From CANLBN01 sp047634655 (lineage in GTDB: Bacteria > Pseudomonadota > Gammaproteobacteria > Pseudomonadales > Cellvibrionaceae): 43,058 nt of DNA. A model generated the notes under the pieces. It was not told the origin of the DNA and searched no databases. It saw only the letters and a program-made list of their open reading frames with translations. The position numbers and the translations under genes are program-made. This document shows, piece after piece, positions 17,492-26,852 of the stretch. Location of the stretch: contig JBLIHY010000004.1 of NCBI GenBank assembly GCA_047634655.1, positions 1 through 43,058 of the forward strand. Direction: 5' to 3'. Numbering within the stretch: position 1 is the stretch's first letter; each line of letters starts with the position of its first letter.

Positions 17492-20413
17492 TTACTGACA
17501 AGCTTCGCAGTCTGGCTCATCTAGAGAGCAGGCGGTTGGCAACTCCTTTGGACTCTCGGTCTTCGGCCCACTGGTCTTCACAGTTTTGGCGTTAGCAGTC
17601 GAGGACACGGCATTGAGATTGTTAGTATCCACTGTGGATTTCTCTGTGGTAGTGGCTGCCAGAGCGCGCAAGTAGTAGGTGGTTTTCAGACCTCGATACC
17701 ACGCCATACGATAGGCGATGTCGAGTTTCTTACCATCGGCGCCGGCGATATACAGGTTCAGACTTTGGGCCTGGTCGATCCATTTCTGACGGCGGCTGGC
17801 GGCATCTACGATCCACCGTGGTTCTACCTCGAAGGCATTGGCGTAAAGCGATTTTAAATCGTCGGGAATACGATCAATTTTTTGCACGGACCCTTCGTAG
17901 TATTTGAGATCGTTAACCATTACCGGGTCCCAGAGATCGAGATCCTTGAGATCGTGTACCAGGTAGGGGTTGATGACCGTGAACTCTCCGGACAGATTGG
18001 ATTTTACATAGAGGTTCTGGTAGGTGGGTTCGATAGATTGTGAAACCCCAGTGATATTGGCGATAGTCGCCGTCGGCGCGATCGCCATGACGTTGGAGTT
18101 GCGCATTCCTTGACGCTGTACCTTGGCGCGCAAGTTTTTCCAGTCTTTGGTTTGGCTGCGATCGACTTCGATATATTTTTCACCGCGATTCTGTACTAGA
18201 AGATCGATGGAGTCGATAGGCAGTATGCCTTTCTCCCAGAGCGAACCCGGGTAGCTCTGATAGCTACCGCGTTCCTTAGCCAAGTCACTAGAAGCGTTGA
18301 TGGCGTGATAGCTGATAATTTCCATAGAGCGGTCGGCAAATGCTACGGCGGCCTCTGAACCGTAGGCAATGCGCTGCTTATAGAGGGCATCCTGAAATCC
18401 CATAATGCCCAATCCCACTGGACGGTGGCGCAGGTTGGAGCGGCGCGCGGCTTCCACCGAGTAGTAATTGATGTCAATGACGTTATCCAGCATGCGTACA
18501 GCGGTATTTACAGTTGCCTTGAGTTTTTCTTCGTCGAGTTGGCCGTCGTCGACGTGTCGTGCCAAATTGATGGACCCGAGATTACACACGGCAATCTCAT
18601 CGCCAGCCCGAGTGTTGAGCGTAATCTCGGTGCACAAGTTAGAGGAGTGAATGACTCCCACGTGCTGTTGTGGACTGCGCAGGTTGCAGCTATCTTTGAA
18701 AGTGATCCAGGGATGGCCTGTTTCAAACAGCATCCCCAGCATTTTTCGCCACAAGGCCGAGGCAGAAATGCGCTTGAAGTTTTTAATTTTGCCGGTGTCG
18801 GCCAAGCGCTCATAGGTTTCGTAGCGCTCTTCAAAAGCTTTACCATAGAGTTCGTGCAGATCCGGGGTTTCACTGGGAGTGAACAGGGTCCATTGCTGGT
18901 CCTCAAAAACCCGTTTCATAAATAAGTCGGGCACCCAGTTGGCGGTATTCATGTCGTGAGTGCGGCGGCGGTCGTCACCGGTGTTCTTGCGCAGTTCTAG
19001 AAATTCTTCGATATCTAGATGCCAGGTTTCCAGGTAGGCGCACATAGCGCCTTTGCGTTTGCCGCCCTGATTGACAGCCACCGCAGTGTCGTTGGCAACT
19101 TTCAGAAAGGGAACTACGCCCTGGGATTTGCCGTTGGTGCCTTTGATGTAGGAGCCGAGTGCTCTCACCGGTGTCCAGTCGTTGCCGAGCCCGCCCGCCC
19201 ATTTGGAGAGCATGGCGTTGTCCTGCATAGCTCCATATATCCCGTGCAGATCGTCGGGCACAGTGGTGAGGTAGCAGGAAGACAACTGTGGTCGCAGGGT
19301 GCCGGCATTAAATAACGTGGGCGTTGAACTCATGTAATCGAAAGAACTCAACAGACGGTAAAATTCAATCGCGCGCTCGTTAGGGCGGTCTTCTTTAACA
19401 GACAATCCCATGGCGATACGCATGAAGAAAATCTGCGGCAGTTCGAAGCGGATTCCTTCGCTGTGAATAAAGTAGCGGTCGTAGAGCGTTTGTAAGCCCA
19501 GATAAGAAAAGCGGTTATCGCGCTCGTGATCGATTGCTTTGCCCAGCTGTTGCAGGTCAAAGGTTAATAAATCGGGGGAGAGCAACTCCAGCTCGATCCC
19601 CTTTTGAATATAAGCGGGCAATGCTTGTGCATACAGCTGAGCCATTTCGTGATGAGTAGCCTGTGGCGCGATATCCATGAAGCTCAGAGCTTCCGCCCGC
19701 AGTTTGTCCATTAACAAACGCGCGGTGGCGTAAGTGTGATTGGGTTCTTTCTCGACGAGTGTACGGGCGGTGATGACTAGTGAAGTATTGACGTCATCCA
19801 TGGCGACGCCGTCGTAGAGGCTGCGCGTGGCCTCATCGAGAATTGTCTTGGCATCGACATCTTTTAGACCTTCGCAAGCTTCCATTACTATTGTGTTCAG
19901 CCGCTCCATGTCTAGAGGGACTATCGAACCATCGGCGAGCGTAACATTGACTTGCGGGTAGCTGGCCAGCTCTTCGGCGGATAGCGTGGACACTTTGCTA
20001 TTTTCTCGCAGGCGGGCGTGCTCTTCGCGATAGAGGACGTAATCTCGGGCGACTTTGTGCTCACCGCTGCGCATTAGTGCCAGTTCCACCTGATCCTGGA
20101 TATCCTCAATGTGAATGGTTCCCCCGGAGGGCATGCGCCGTTCGAAGATCCCATCAATTTGTTGCGTTAGCATTTTGACTTGATCGTACACTCGACTGGA
20201 CGCTGCCGCGACACCACCTTCTACCGCCAGAAAGGCCTTGGTGATCGCAATTTCTATCTTGGTTGCGTCGTAGGTAACTACCGTGCCGTTGCGCTTGATG
20301 ACCCGCAGCCTGCCCGGTGCGGTTGCGGACAGTGTGGAAGAGGAAGAAGCCGTTGCCGAGGAACCAGACTGAGTTTGGTGCTTCGGTGGGTTGGCTTCGG
20401 GGTCAGTGTGCAT
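17492..20413 (-). CDS. nrdA: Ribonucleotide reductase class Ia, alpha subunit, two ATP-cones
   Basis: This 973-residue catalytic subunit is much longer than the E. coli protein (761) because it carries two N-terminal ATP-cone domains, residues about 37-140 (VIKRNGTVVTYDATKIE) and 155-245 (VTLADGSIVPLDMERLN), as in Pseudomonas aeruginosa. The active-site cysteines are in LSSCYLTT, SSNLCTEITLNT and AVCNLGSINLA. The C-terminal shuttle pair C969-x-x-C972 (EPDCEACQ) is present. The first 35 residues are Ser/Thr/Ala-rich linker. A GGAG ribosome binding site precedes the ATG. I did not find an NrdR box upstream. Its partner nrdB follows. Confidence 0.97.
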   Translation of the reverse strand: MHTDPEANPPKHQTQSGSSATASSSSTLSATAPGRLRVIKRNGTVVTYDATKIEIAITKAFLAVEGGVAAASSRVYDQVKMLTQQIDGIFERRMPSGGTIHIEDIQDQVELALMRSGEHKVARDYVLYREEHARLRENSKVSTLSAEELASYPQVNVTLADGSIVPLDMERLNTIVMEACEGLKDVDAKTILDEATRSLYDGVAMDDVNTSLVITARTLVEKEPNHTYATARLLMDKLRAEALSFMDIAPQATHHEMAQLYAQALPAYIQKGIELELLSPDLLTFDLQQLGKAIDHERDNRFSYLGLQTLYDRYFIHSEGIRFELPQIFFMRIAMGLSVKEDRPNERAIEFYRLLSSFDYMSSTPTLFNAGTLRPQLSSCYLTTVPDDLHGIYGAMQDNAMLSKWAGGLGNDWTPVRALGSYIKGTNGKSQGVVPFLKVANDTAVAVNQGGKRKGAMCAYLETWHLDIEEFLELRKNTGDDRRRTHDMNTANWVPDLFMKRVFEDQQWTLFTPSETPDLHELYGKAFEERYETYERLADTGKIKNFKRISASALWRKMLGMLFETGHPWITFKDSCNLRSPQQHVGVIHSSNLCTEITLNTRAGDEIAVCNLGSINLARHVDDGQLDEEKLKATVNTAVRMLDNVIDINYYSVEAARRSNLRHRPVGLGIMGFQDALYKQRIAYGSEAAVAFADRSMEIISYHAINASSDLAKERGSYQSYPGSLWEKGILPIDSIDLLVQNRGEKYIEVDRSQTKDWKNLRAKVQRQGMRNSNVMAIAPTATIANITGVSQSIEPTYQNLYVKSNLSGEFTVINPYLVHDLKDLDLWDPVMVNDLKYYEGSVQKIDRIPDDLKSLYANAFEVEPRWIVDAASRRQKWIDQAQSLNLYIAGADGKKLDIAYRMAWYRGLKTTYYLRALAATTTEKSTVDTNNLNAVSSTANAKTVKTSGPKTESPKELPTACSLDEPDCEACQ

Positions 20414-20974
20414 GTTTGTCTCCAGATAATTGCGTTATGCGTTTTGTAGTTGGTGCTGAATGCTGTCGTTACTCTGAGAGCATTAACTTATTAACTTGAC
20501 GATGGATTAGTTTCTTCAACTATCCTTATTTTTCTCTTCCATCCTCGTTGCCGTCGTTCTCATCGGCGTTAGATAGAATCTGTTGGTTTTGTTCGGGCTT
20601 TGTATTTTACCGGTCTCCCTTTCAGTGAAAGGTTTTCCTGTGTTCGCCCTATACCCCATCCAATAGGCTCACTACGCAAATGAGCTGTCGGCTCGCTTTC
20701 GCGTTTTTGGCAAACGTGGTTTAACCCTCTTAAGCCCTTCTCAGTAGTTAACGGGCTGATTGACTTTCTACGGTCGCCGCTCGACATCGTCTGGCAGCTT
20801 GCGTTGTTACACTGTTTGAAATACAGGAACTTTTGAACTCTACCAAAGGGCTGATGCGGTTAGTGGAGTGACGGTGTTGAATCGGTGTCCGTTTTCGTAT
20901 CGCGAGCTTACGTACTATTGGCCCGTTTATCTTGAACGATTGGCTCGCACCCTGAATCGGGCATTAAGTGGCGC

Positions 20975-20999
20975 GACCCCAATATGTTGGGGTCAAAGC
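20975..20999 (+). repeat. Hairpin with a GGGGTCAAAGC core
   Basis: GACCCCAA-TATG-TTGGGGTC is a perfect 8-bp stem with a 4-base loop at 20975-20994. Its right arm runs into GGGGTCAAAGC (20989-20999), the same core as at both ends of the IS4 target beside the RAYT gene. It may be another copy of that repeat family. Confidence 0.6.
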
Positions 21000-21244
21000 T
21001 AACCAAGGGCACAAGATAATGGGTTTTTAGGTAAAGTGCAAGCGTCTATGTCGTGGGTTTGTTGTGGAAAAAATGTGGTTAAAATGGACAGTAAGTAAGC
21101 ACTAATCCGCGAGGGGTTACCGGTGCTGGCTTGGACCAATGTTTCTTTCTTTTAGACTAAATTTTTATATAAAGGCATTTCACAATATCAACTTGCCCTG
21201 TAACAGGGACTATATCAGTGCATCGTTGTATTGTTCATCGTCGT

Positions 21245-21281
21245 GGCTGTGCGTGCGTTTTGATAACACGTACGCACAGCC
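21245..21281 (+). repeat. Strong 14-bp hairpin
   Basis: GGCTGTGCGTGCGT (21245-21258) pairs with ACGTACGCACAGCC (21268-21281) at 13 of 14 positions around a 9-base loop. It is not followed by a T-run on the plus strand, so a standard terminator is not clear. Because it lies within a 92-codon open frame with no known motif, that frame is probably not coding. Confidence 0.6.
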
Positions 21282-21440
21282 TTATTGGCCGGGAATTCAC
21301 AGCTATTTGGAGTCTGTGTTTGACGCCAATCTATCTAAATACGTTCAGGATCAATATCCACTATTTATTGAGGAGCTATTGTTTGTGTGGCTTTGGTGGT
21401 GCGTAGGAGCAATATGACATTATCTACGGCTGTATTGTAC

Positions 21441-22352
21441 TTAGAGTTTTTCGAGTAGAAATTCCATGAGGGCTTTCTGGGCGTGCAGGCGATTTTCCGC
21501 TTCGTCCCAGACAACAGACCAGGGTGAGTCGAGTATGGTGTGATTAACCTCCATGCCGCGGTAGGCGGGCAGACAGTGCATGAAGACCGCCTGAGGATGC
21601 GCCAGCGCCATGAGTTCTTCGTTGACTTGATAGTCGGCGAAGGTTTTTATTCGAGCGTTCTTTTCAGCTTCCTGGCCCATTGAAGCCCAGGTGTCGGTGA
21701 CTACCCAGTCGGCACCGCGAACGGCCTCTTGCAAATTTTCTACCAAGCTAACGTATTGCCGGTTGGCCTCCACCAGTTGAGTGCTGGGTCGGTAGCCATG
21801 GGGGCAGACAATACGCAGTTGAAAGCCACACTGTCTCGCCGCGTGGATGTAGGATTGACACATGTTATTGCCATCTCCAATCCATACCACTGTTTTGCCT
21901 TGAGGATCTCCCCGGTGTTCCACATAAGTCTGAATGTCTGCCAACAATTGACAGGGATGGTGGGCGTCGGTCAATCCATTGATAACCGGTACTTTCGAGT
22001 AGCGGGAGAAGGTTTCTACGGTTTCGTGATCAAAGGTGCGGATCATGATGATGTCCACCATGCTAGAAATAACCCGGGCTGAATCTTCTATCGGCTCACC
22101 GCGGCCCAGTTGGGTGTCGTGGGAGGCCAGAAACAAACCGTTGCCACCCAATTGAGCGATACCGGCTTCAAAAGAAACCCGGGTACGGGTGGATGATTTT
22201 TCAAAAATCATTCCCAGCACTTTTCCGTCGAGGCTGTGAATGGTTTCACCTTTTGCATGGCTTTGTTTAAGTTCCATGGCCCGATCAATAATGCGTTTTA
22301 GATCTATTTGGGTTAGATCCATCAAAGTCAATAAGTGTTTGGGCATAGTCAT
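21441..22352 (-). CDS. argF: Ornithine carbamoyltransferase
   Basis: This 303-residue enzyme makes citrulline from ornithine and carbamoyl phosphate. The carbamoyl-phosphate motif is SSTRTRVSFE (STRTR at 54-58) and the ornithine-site motif is HCLPAYRG (259-266). The length is standard for anabolic OTCase. It starts 7 bases after the argD stop, so argD-argF form one operon. It supplies arginine, which the cyanophycin operon at 36.6-41 kb consumes. Confidence 0.97.
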   Translation of the reverse strand: MTMPKHLLTLMDLTQIDLKRIIDRAMELKQSHAKGETIHSLDGKVLGMIFEKSSTRTRVSFEAGIAQLGGNGLFLASHDTQLGRGEPIEDSARVISSMVDIIMIRTFDHETVETFSRYSKVPVINGLTDAHHPCQLLADIQTYVEHRGDPQGKTVVWIGDGNNMCQSYIHAARQCGFQLRIVCPHGYRPSTQLVEANRQYVSLVENLQEAVRGADWVVTDTWASMGQEAEKNARIKTFADYQVNEELMALAHPQAVFMHCLPAYRGMEVNHTILDSPWSVVWDEAENRLHAQKALMEFLLEKL

Positions 22353-22359
22353 TGTCTTT

Positions 22360-23532
22360 TTAGTGAATTAGGGAGGCCACGGTCTCGATAACTCGATCAG
22401 CTTGCGCTCGGCTGATAATGAGTGGCGGCAACAAACGAATAACGCTGTCAGCGGTAACATTGATTAATAAGGCTTTGTCCGCCGCCTGACCGACTAGTTC
22501 TGTACAGGGCTCTCGCAGTTCGATACCGATCATCAGTCCTTTGACGCGAATTTGCTGCAACTGTTGTTTGTGAGCCAGCGCATCGTGAAATCCTCGGCGA
22601 AAATATTCCCCCAGACTGCTGGCTTGTTGACAAAGTTGTTCACGATCAATGGTATTAATAACGGCACTGACGGTCGCGCAGGCCAAAGGGTTGCCCCCAT
22701 AAGTGGAGCCGTGATTTCCCGGTTGAAGTACTTCGCTGGCTTTACCTCGGGTCATACAGGCACCGACGGGAACACCATTGCCTAGCCCTTTGGCTGTGGT
22801 CATTACGTCGGGCTTGTAATTGCCAGCCTGGTAGGCGAAATGGTGGCCGGTGCGGGCATTACCGGATTGCACCTCATCCAGCATGAGCAGCCAGTCGTTG
22901 TCATCGCACAATTGCCGCAGCTGCGGCAGGTAGTGATCGCCGGGAATTTGAATGCCGCCCTCACCTTGGATAGGTTCGACCAGAAGCGCCACTACATTGG
23001 GATTGTCACTGTAGGCGGCGACCGCTTCGATATCATCAAATGGCACGTGAACAAAGCCTTCCAACAATGGCGCAAAACCCTGCTTGACCTTGGCGTTGGC
23101 GGTTGCGGTTAGCGTAGCCATAGTGCGCCCGTGAAAACTGCCGCTCATGGTAATGACTGTGGGGGTGGCGATACCGCGATCGTGACCATATTTACGGGCG
23201 ATTTTTAAGGCGGCCTCGTTGGCCTCGGCACCGGAGTTGCAAAAAAATACTTTCTCCATGCCGCTGACTCGACAGAGATCTTCTCCCGCTTGCTGCTGTA
23301 CGGGCAGGTGATAAAGATTGGATGTGTGGATAAGTGTTTGCGCCTGTTGTTGAATGGCTTCAGTGACAGCGGGGTGACAGTGGCCTAAGCCGCAGACGGC
23401 GATGCCGGATAGGGCGTCCAGATATTGTTTGCCGTGATTATCCCAAACATAGCAGCCTTCGCCCTTAATCAGGGAAAGTCGGTGTTGGCCATAGGTATTC
23501 ATTAATACTTTGTCGTTCATTTTACCTGTCAA
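22360..23532 (-). CDS. argD: Acetylornithine aminotransferase
   Basis: This 390-residue class III PLP aminotransferase of arginine synthesis has the Schiff-base Lys K248 in MTTAKGLGNGVPVGA, LMLDEVQSGNARTGH for PLP ring contact, and SGAEANEAALKIARKYG. A later Met (MNDKVLMNTYG, 23520) is an equally good start. A perfect palindrome lies in its 5' leader (23562-23587). Argininosuccinate steps are not in this window. Confidence 0.95.
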   Translation of the reverse strand: MTGKMNDKVLMNTYGQHRLSLIKGEGCYVWDNHGKQYLDALSGIAVCGLGHCHPAVTEAIQQQAQTLIHTSNLYHLPVQQQAGEDLCRVSGMEKVFFCNSGAEANEAALKIARKYGHDRGIATPTVITMSGSFHGRTMATLTATANAKVKQGFAPLLEGFVHVPFDDIEAVAAYSDNPNVVALLVEPIQGEGGIQIPGDHYLPQLRQLCDDNDWLLMLDEVQSGNARTGHHFAYQAGNYKPDVMTTAKGLGNGVPVGACMTRGKASEVLQPGNHGSTYGGNPLACATVSAVINTIDREQLCQQASSLGEYFRRGFHDALAHKQQLQQIRVKGLMIGIELREPCTELVGQAADKALLINVTADSVIRLLPPLIISRAQADRVIETVASLIH

Positions 23533-23544
23533 AAATCAGAACTT

Positions 23545-23587
23545 ACGGGCAGCTGGAACTAAAACGGGCAGCGATCGCTGCCCGTTT
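23545..23587 (-). promoter_or_regulatory. Perfect 26-bp palindrome plus extra repeat in the argD leader
   Basis: Positions 23562-23587 form a perfect palindrome with arm AAACGGGCAGCGA. A third, direct copy of ACGGGCAGC lies at 23545-23553, closer to argD. On the argD-sense strand the hairpin is followed by TTTTAG, and the extra copy could pair with one arm instead, so two alternative structures are possible. This could be a terminator/attenuator or a protein-binding site; no arginine-repressor box was recognised. The grxD promoter also lies in this divergent gap. Confidence 0.5.
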
Positions 23588-23739
23588 GTTTATTATCCTC
23601 GATGGTGCTGACTTTGGCAATTGCCGTAGTTGTCAGACCGGATAGCGAAAGCTTGTTGAAACTTCTCATAATGCACGCCGTATTTTAATGCGGTAAACTC
23701 AAAAAGTTTACGTAATTAATTTTCAGAGGTTATTTTCGC

Positions 23740-24078
23740 ATGACTACCATCGATACTATTAAGCAACAAATCGAATCCAGCCCGGTGATTCTGTATATGA
23801 AAGGCTCACCCAACGCCCCTCAATGTGGTTTCTCTATGCGCGCATCTCAGGCATTGATGGCGTGCGGGAAAAAATTCGCCTACGTCGATGTGCTAACTCA
23901 TTCTGACATTCGCACGCATTTGCCGAAATATGGAGAATGGCCGACGTTTCCCCAGCTGTGGGTGAAAGGTGAGTTAGTGGGCGGCTGCGACATCATTGCC
24001 GAGATGCATACAGCTGGAGAACTGAAATCATTACTTGATCAGGCGGTTCCCGAGGAGGAAGCGGGCAAATCCGGCTAA
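23740..24078 (+). CDS. grxD: Monothiol glutaredoxin Grx4 type
   Basis: This 112-residue CGFS glutaredoxin binds and delivers [2Fe-2S] clusters. The active site is PQCGFSMRASQAL (C29-S32), with GEWPTFPQLWVKGELVGGCDI as the glutathione-binding region. Length and sequence are typical. Its stop codon overlaps the next ATG (TAATG), so the downstream amidase gene is translationally coupled. It is the head of a plus-strand pair divergent from argD. Confidence 0.97.
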   Translation: MTTIDTIKQQIESSPVILYMKGSPNAPQCGFSMRASQALMACGKKFAYVDVLTHSDIRTHLPKYGEWPTFPQLWVKGELVGGCDIIAEMHTAGELKSLLDQAVPEEEAGKSG

Positions 24079-24875
24079 TGAAATCGCTCAGAACCTCGCT
24101 GGTGCAGACCTCACTATTTTGGCATCAGCCGGAGACGAATCGACAGTCACTTCAACAAAAACTATTGCCCTTAAGGAATCAGACTGATGTGGTGATATTG
24201 CCCGAAATGTTCACCTCGGGTTTCACGACTTGTCCAGAAGACCTGGCCAATGGGAGTCACACCATCGATTGGTTGTCGCGACAGGCCCGAGTGCTTAACG
24301 CTGCAATCGTTGGCAGTGTTGCCACGGCAGTCGATACTGGCGCAGCCGGTAAGGTTCGTTACGTTAATCGGCTGTGGTTTGTTCCGCCTCAGGGCGAGTT
24401 TTTTTACTACGACAAAGTGCACTTGTTTCGTATGGGAAACGAACATCGGCGTTATCAAACTGGACAACAGCGTACGGTGGTTGAATTTCGAGGCTGGCGA
24501 TTGCTGTTAATCATTTGCTACGACTTGCGTTTCCCGGTTTTTTGTCGCAACCGGCAAGATTACGATGCCATTATTTGCGTGGCCAATTGGCCGGCTAGCC
24601 GTGCTTTGCACTGGCGGACTTTGCTACAAGCGCGAGCGATTGAAAACCAGAGTTATGTTTTGGGTGTCAATCGAGTGGGAATTGATGGTCAGAACATCAG
24701 TTATATCGGCGATTCCCTGGCGGTTGCGCCAAGAGGGGAGTTATTGATCGATCAGCCGGGAGAGTGGGTTCGAACCGTGGAGTTAAACGGGGAAGATCTG
24801 TGCGATTATCGGCAACAATTTCCCGCCTGGCAGGATGCGGATGCCTTCGATCTACATCTACAACCTCGGTCATAA
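24078..24875 (+). CDS. Nitrilase-family amidohydrolase, omega-amidase (YafV) like
   Basis: This 265-residue protein has the full Glu-Lys-Cys catalytic triad: E43 in VVILPEMFTSGF, K113 in YYDKVHLFRMGNEH and C147 in LLIICYDLRFPVF. The sequence around PEMFTSGFT and RMGNEHRRY is typical of YafV/omega-amidases, which hydrolyse alpha-ketoglutaramate or alpha-ketosuccinamate, a clean-up step after glutamine or asparagine transamination. It overlaps grxD by one base. Confidence 0.9.
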   Translation: MKSLRTSLVQTSLFWHQPETNRQSLQQKLLPLRNQTDVVILPEMFTSGFTTCPEDLANGSHTIDWLSRQARVLNAAIVGSVATAVDTGAAGKVRYVNRLWFVPPQGEFFYYDKVHLFRMGNEHRRYQTGQQRTVVEFRGWRLLLIICYDLRFPVFCRNRQDYDAIICVANWPASRALHWRTLLQARAIENQSYVLGVNRVGIDGQNISYIGDSLAVAPRGELLIDQPGEWVRTVELNGEDLCDYRQQFPAWQDADAFDLHLQPRS

Positions 24876-25056
24876 AATCTGTAGCAAATCTATGGATTTA
24901 CTAGACGCGCAACGCTCGCACGCTTTCAACCAAGGTCAGCACCTACACCTATAGCTTTTATTATCTATAAACTTAGTAAGCTCATTTATTTTTTCAATAG
25001 TTTTCGTCGACTACCGATGAGGGTCCTATTGAATACAATTTCCCCAGCGGGAAACC

Positions 25057-25227
25057 ATGGCGCATAAAAAACTGCATCTACCTAAAAAGAACTGCAAACG
25101 CTGTGGTTTGAGTTTTTCCTGGCGCAAACGCTGGCAGAAAAACTGGGAGGCCGTAGAGTATTGTTCCGAGCGCTGTCGTCGTAATAAATCAAAGCGCCCG
25201 GTGGAACTTTCGGATTTGAAACCATGA
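25057..25227 (+). CDS. DUF2256 small zinc-ribbon-like protein
   Basis: This 56-residue gene begins MAHKKLHLPKKNCKRCG and continues with FSWRKRWQKNWEAVEYCSERCRRNK. Two CxxC-type pairs (NCKRC and YCSERC) suggest a small metal-binding knuckle, and the pattern is that of DUF2256 proteins. The stop overlaps the photolyase start (ATGA at 25224-25227), so the two are coupled. DUF2256 genes are often found next to photolyase/cryptochrome-like genes. No experimental function is known to me. Confidence 0.85.
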   Translation: MAHKKLHLPKKNCKRCGLSFSWRKRWQKNWEAVEYCSERCRRNKSKRPVELSDLKP

Positions 25228-26780
25228 TTAGCGGCAAAAAAAGCCACCAAACCTTGCGTCTGATATTGGGCGATCAGCTCAATGCGGAGCATAGCTGGTA
25301 TAACAATAAAGATAGCTCGATACTGTATGTGATCGCCGAATTGTATCAAGAAACTCTTTATGTCAAACATCACGGCCAAAAGCTGGCCGCTTTTTTTCTC
25401 GCTATGGCCGAATTTTCGGCGGCTTTGAGAAAAGCGGGCCACCACATTCTTTATCTGACGCTGGACGATACAAAATCTTTTGAGACTTTGGATGATCTCA
25501 TCCTGGATTTAATAAAAAAATATAAGATCTCGAATTTTGAATATCAAAGACCCGATGAGTACCGCCTTCTTCAACAGCTGAATAATTTAAAACTGCCTAG
25601 TTCGGTTCAAGTTTCTCGTGTAGACACCGAACACTTCCTGCTACCTTTCGCAGAAATTAACGACTATTTTCAAGAAAAAAAGCATCGCAAGATGGAATTT
25701 TTTTATCGAAAAATGCGTCGACGTTTTAATCTGCTGATGGAAGGCGATAAACCTCTCGGTGGCAAATGGAACTACGATGCCGATAATCGAAATCGGCTGA
25801 AAAAAAACGATATCGAAGCGCTGCCAGAGCCCTTAGTATTTAAAAATGATATCTCGGATATTCGCCAACGCCTGCAAAGACATAAAGTCGATACTATTGG
25901 CAAACTGGAAAATTCACTGATCTGGCCAAAGAACCAGCGGCAGTCCCTGAAGCTCCTACGTTTTTTTTGTGAACACTGCCTGCCAAAATTTGGGATCTTT
26001 CAAGACGCCATGACCTGCGAGAGCAATCATCGCTGGAGTCTTTATCATTCTCGGCTATCCTTTGCGTTAAACGCAAAGATATTACACCCTAAAACGGTAT
26101 TAGATGAAGCCGTCAAAGCTTTTGAAAAGGCTAAGGGTGGGATTGAGCTGTCGCAAATTGAAGGTTTTGTGCGCCAGATACTGGGATGGAGAGAATATGT
26201 TCGCGGAGTGTACTGGGTAAATATGCCCGACTACAAAAAGCATAATCGCTTGCGTGCAATAAGAAATATTCCGGATTATTTCTGGACGGGTGAGACCCGC
26301 ATGAACTGCATGGGGCAGGCTATTTCTCAGTCGCTCGAGTTTGCCTACGCTCACCACATTCAGCGATTAATGATAACTGGCAATTTTAGTCTGCTTAGTG
26401 GCATCCATCCGGACCAAGTCGATCAGTGGTATTTGGGGATTTATATTGACGCCATCGAGTGGGTGGAGCTACCCAATACGCGTGGGATGAGCCAGTTCGC
26501 GGATGGTGGAATTGTCGCGACCAAACCGTATGCCGCCAGCGGTAATTACATCAATAAGATGAGCGACTACTGCAAAAATTGTCACTATAACGTCAAACAG
26601 AAGACAGAGACTTCAGCTTGTCCCTTTAACAGCCTCTACTGGGATTTTATGAATCGCCACCGCGAAAGCCTCGAAAAAAACCCTCGCATTGGAATGATTT
26701 ATAAAAATTGGGATAAGCAAGATAAAAAGCCGATACTCGACAGGGCCAAGTGGTGTCTCGATCACTTGGATGAGCTTTAA
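25224..26780 (+). CDS. Iron-sulfur bacterial cryptochrome / prokaryotic (6-4) photolyase
   Basis: This 518-residue flavoprotein is of the FeS-BCP class. It has the N-terminal RLILGDQLNAEHSWY chromophore-domain start and the FAD-domain strings QILGWREYVRGVYW and GNFSLLSGIHPDQVDQWYLG. Four Cys at 362, 450, 453 and 466 have exactly the spacing (88, 3, 13) of the [4Fe-4S] ligands in Agrobacterium PhrB. It probably repairs (6-4) photoproducts in light, with a lumazine-type antenna. Upstream DUF2256 is coupled to it. No other repair gene is adjacent. Confidence 0.92.
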   Translation: MISGKKSHQTLRLILGDQLNAEHSWYNNKDSSILYVIAELYQETLYVKHHGQKLAAFFLAMAEFSAALRKAGHHILYLTLDDTKSFETLDDLILDLIKKYKISNFEYQRPDEYRLLQQLNNLKLPSSVQVSRVDTEHFLLPFAEINDYFQEKKHRKMEFFYRKMRRRFNLLMEGDKPLGGKWNYDADNRNRLKKNDIEALPEPLVFKNDISDIRQRLQRHKVDTIGKLENSLIWPKNQRQSLKLLRFFCEHCLPKFGIFQDAMTCESNHRWSLYHSRLSFALNAKILHPKTVLDEAVKAFEKAKGGIELSQIEGFVRQILGWREYVRGVYWVNMPDYKKHNRLRAIRNIPDYFWTGETRMNCMGQAISQSLEFAYAHHIQRLMITGNFSLLSGIHPDQVDQWYLGIYIDAIEWVELPNTRGMSQFADGGIVATKPYAASGNYINKMSDYCKNCHYNVKQKTETSACPFNSLYWDFMNRHRESLEKNPRIGMIYKNWDKQDKKPILDRAKWCLDHLDEL

Positions 26781-26852
26781 TTCAAAAGTTTTTATAGTGT
26801 CGAGCAAATGATGTATTACCGGTTAATAGTTACTGCTGAGACAGAATTAAAG

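Larger units (their letters stand above)
20414..21440. other. Long intergenic region upstream of nrdA, with hairpins
   Basis: About 1 kb between the nrdA start and the argF stop. It must contain the nrdAB promoter. Two open frames (minus 20569-20787, plus 21139-21417) have no recognised motif and are not called as genes. The region holds two clear inverted repeats, at 20975-20994 and 21245-21281, listed separately. Confidence 0.6.

Noticed and set aside
18425..18925. 166-codon frame opposite nrdA
   Set aside because: Shadow of the nrdA coding strand with no independent support.
20414..20560. NrdR boxes upstream of nrdA
   Set aside because: No pair of ACACTATATATAGTGT-like sites was found.
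20569..20787. 72-codon minus-strand frame upstream of nrdA
   Set aside because: Basic, low-motif sequence with no family match that I recognise; likely part of the promoter region.
21139..21417. 92-codon plus-strand frame
   Set aside because: It contains a strong hairpin in its middle and no known motif; no good ribosome binding site.
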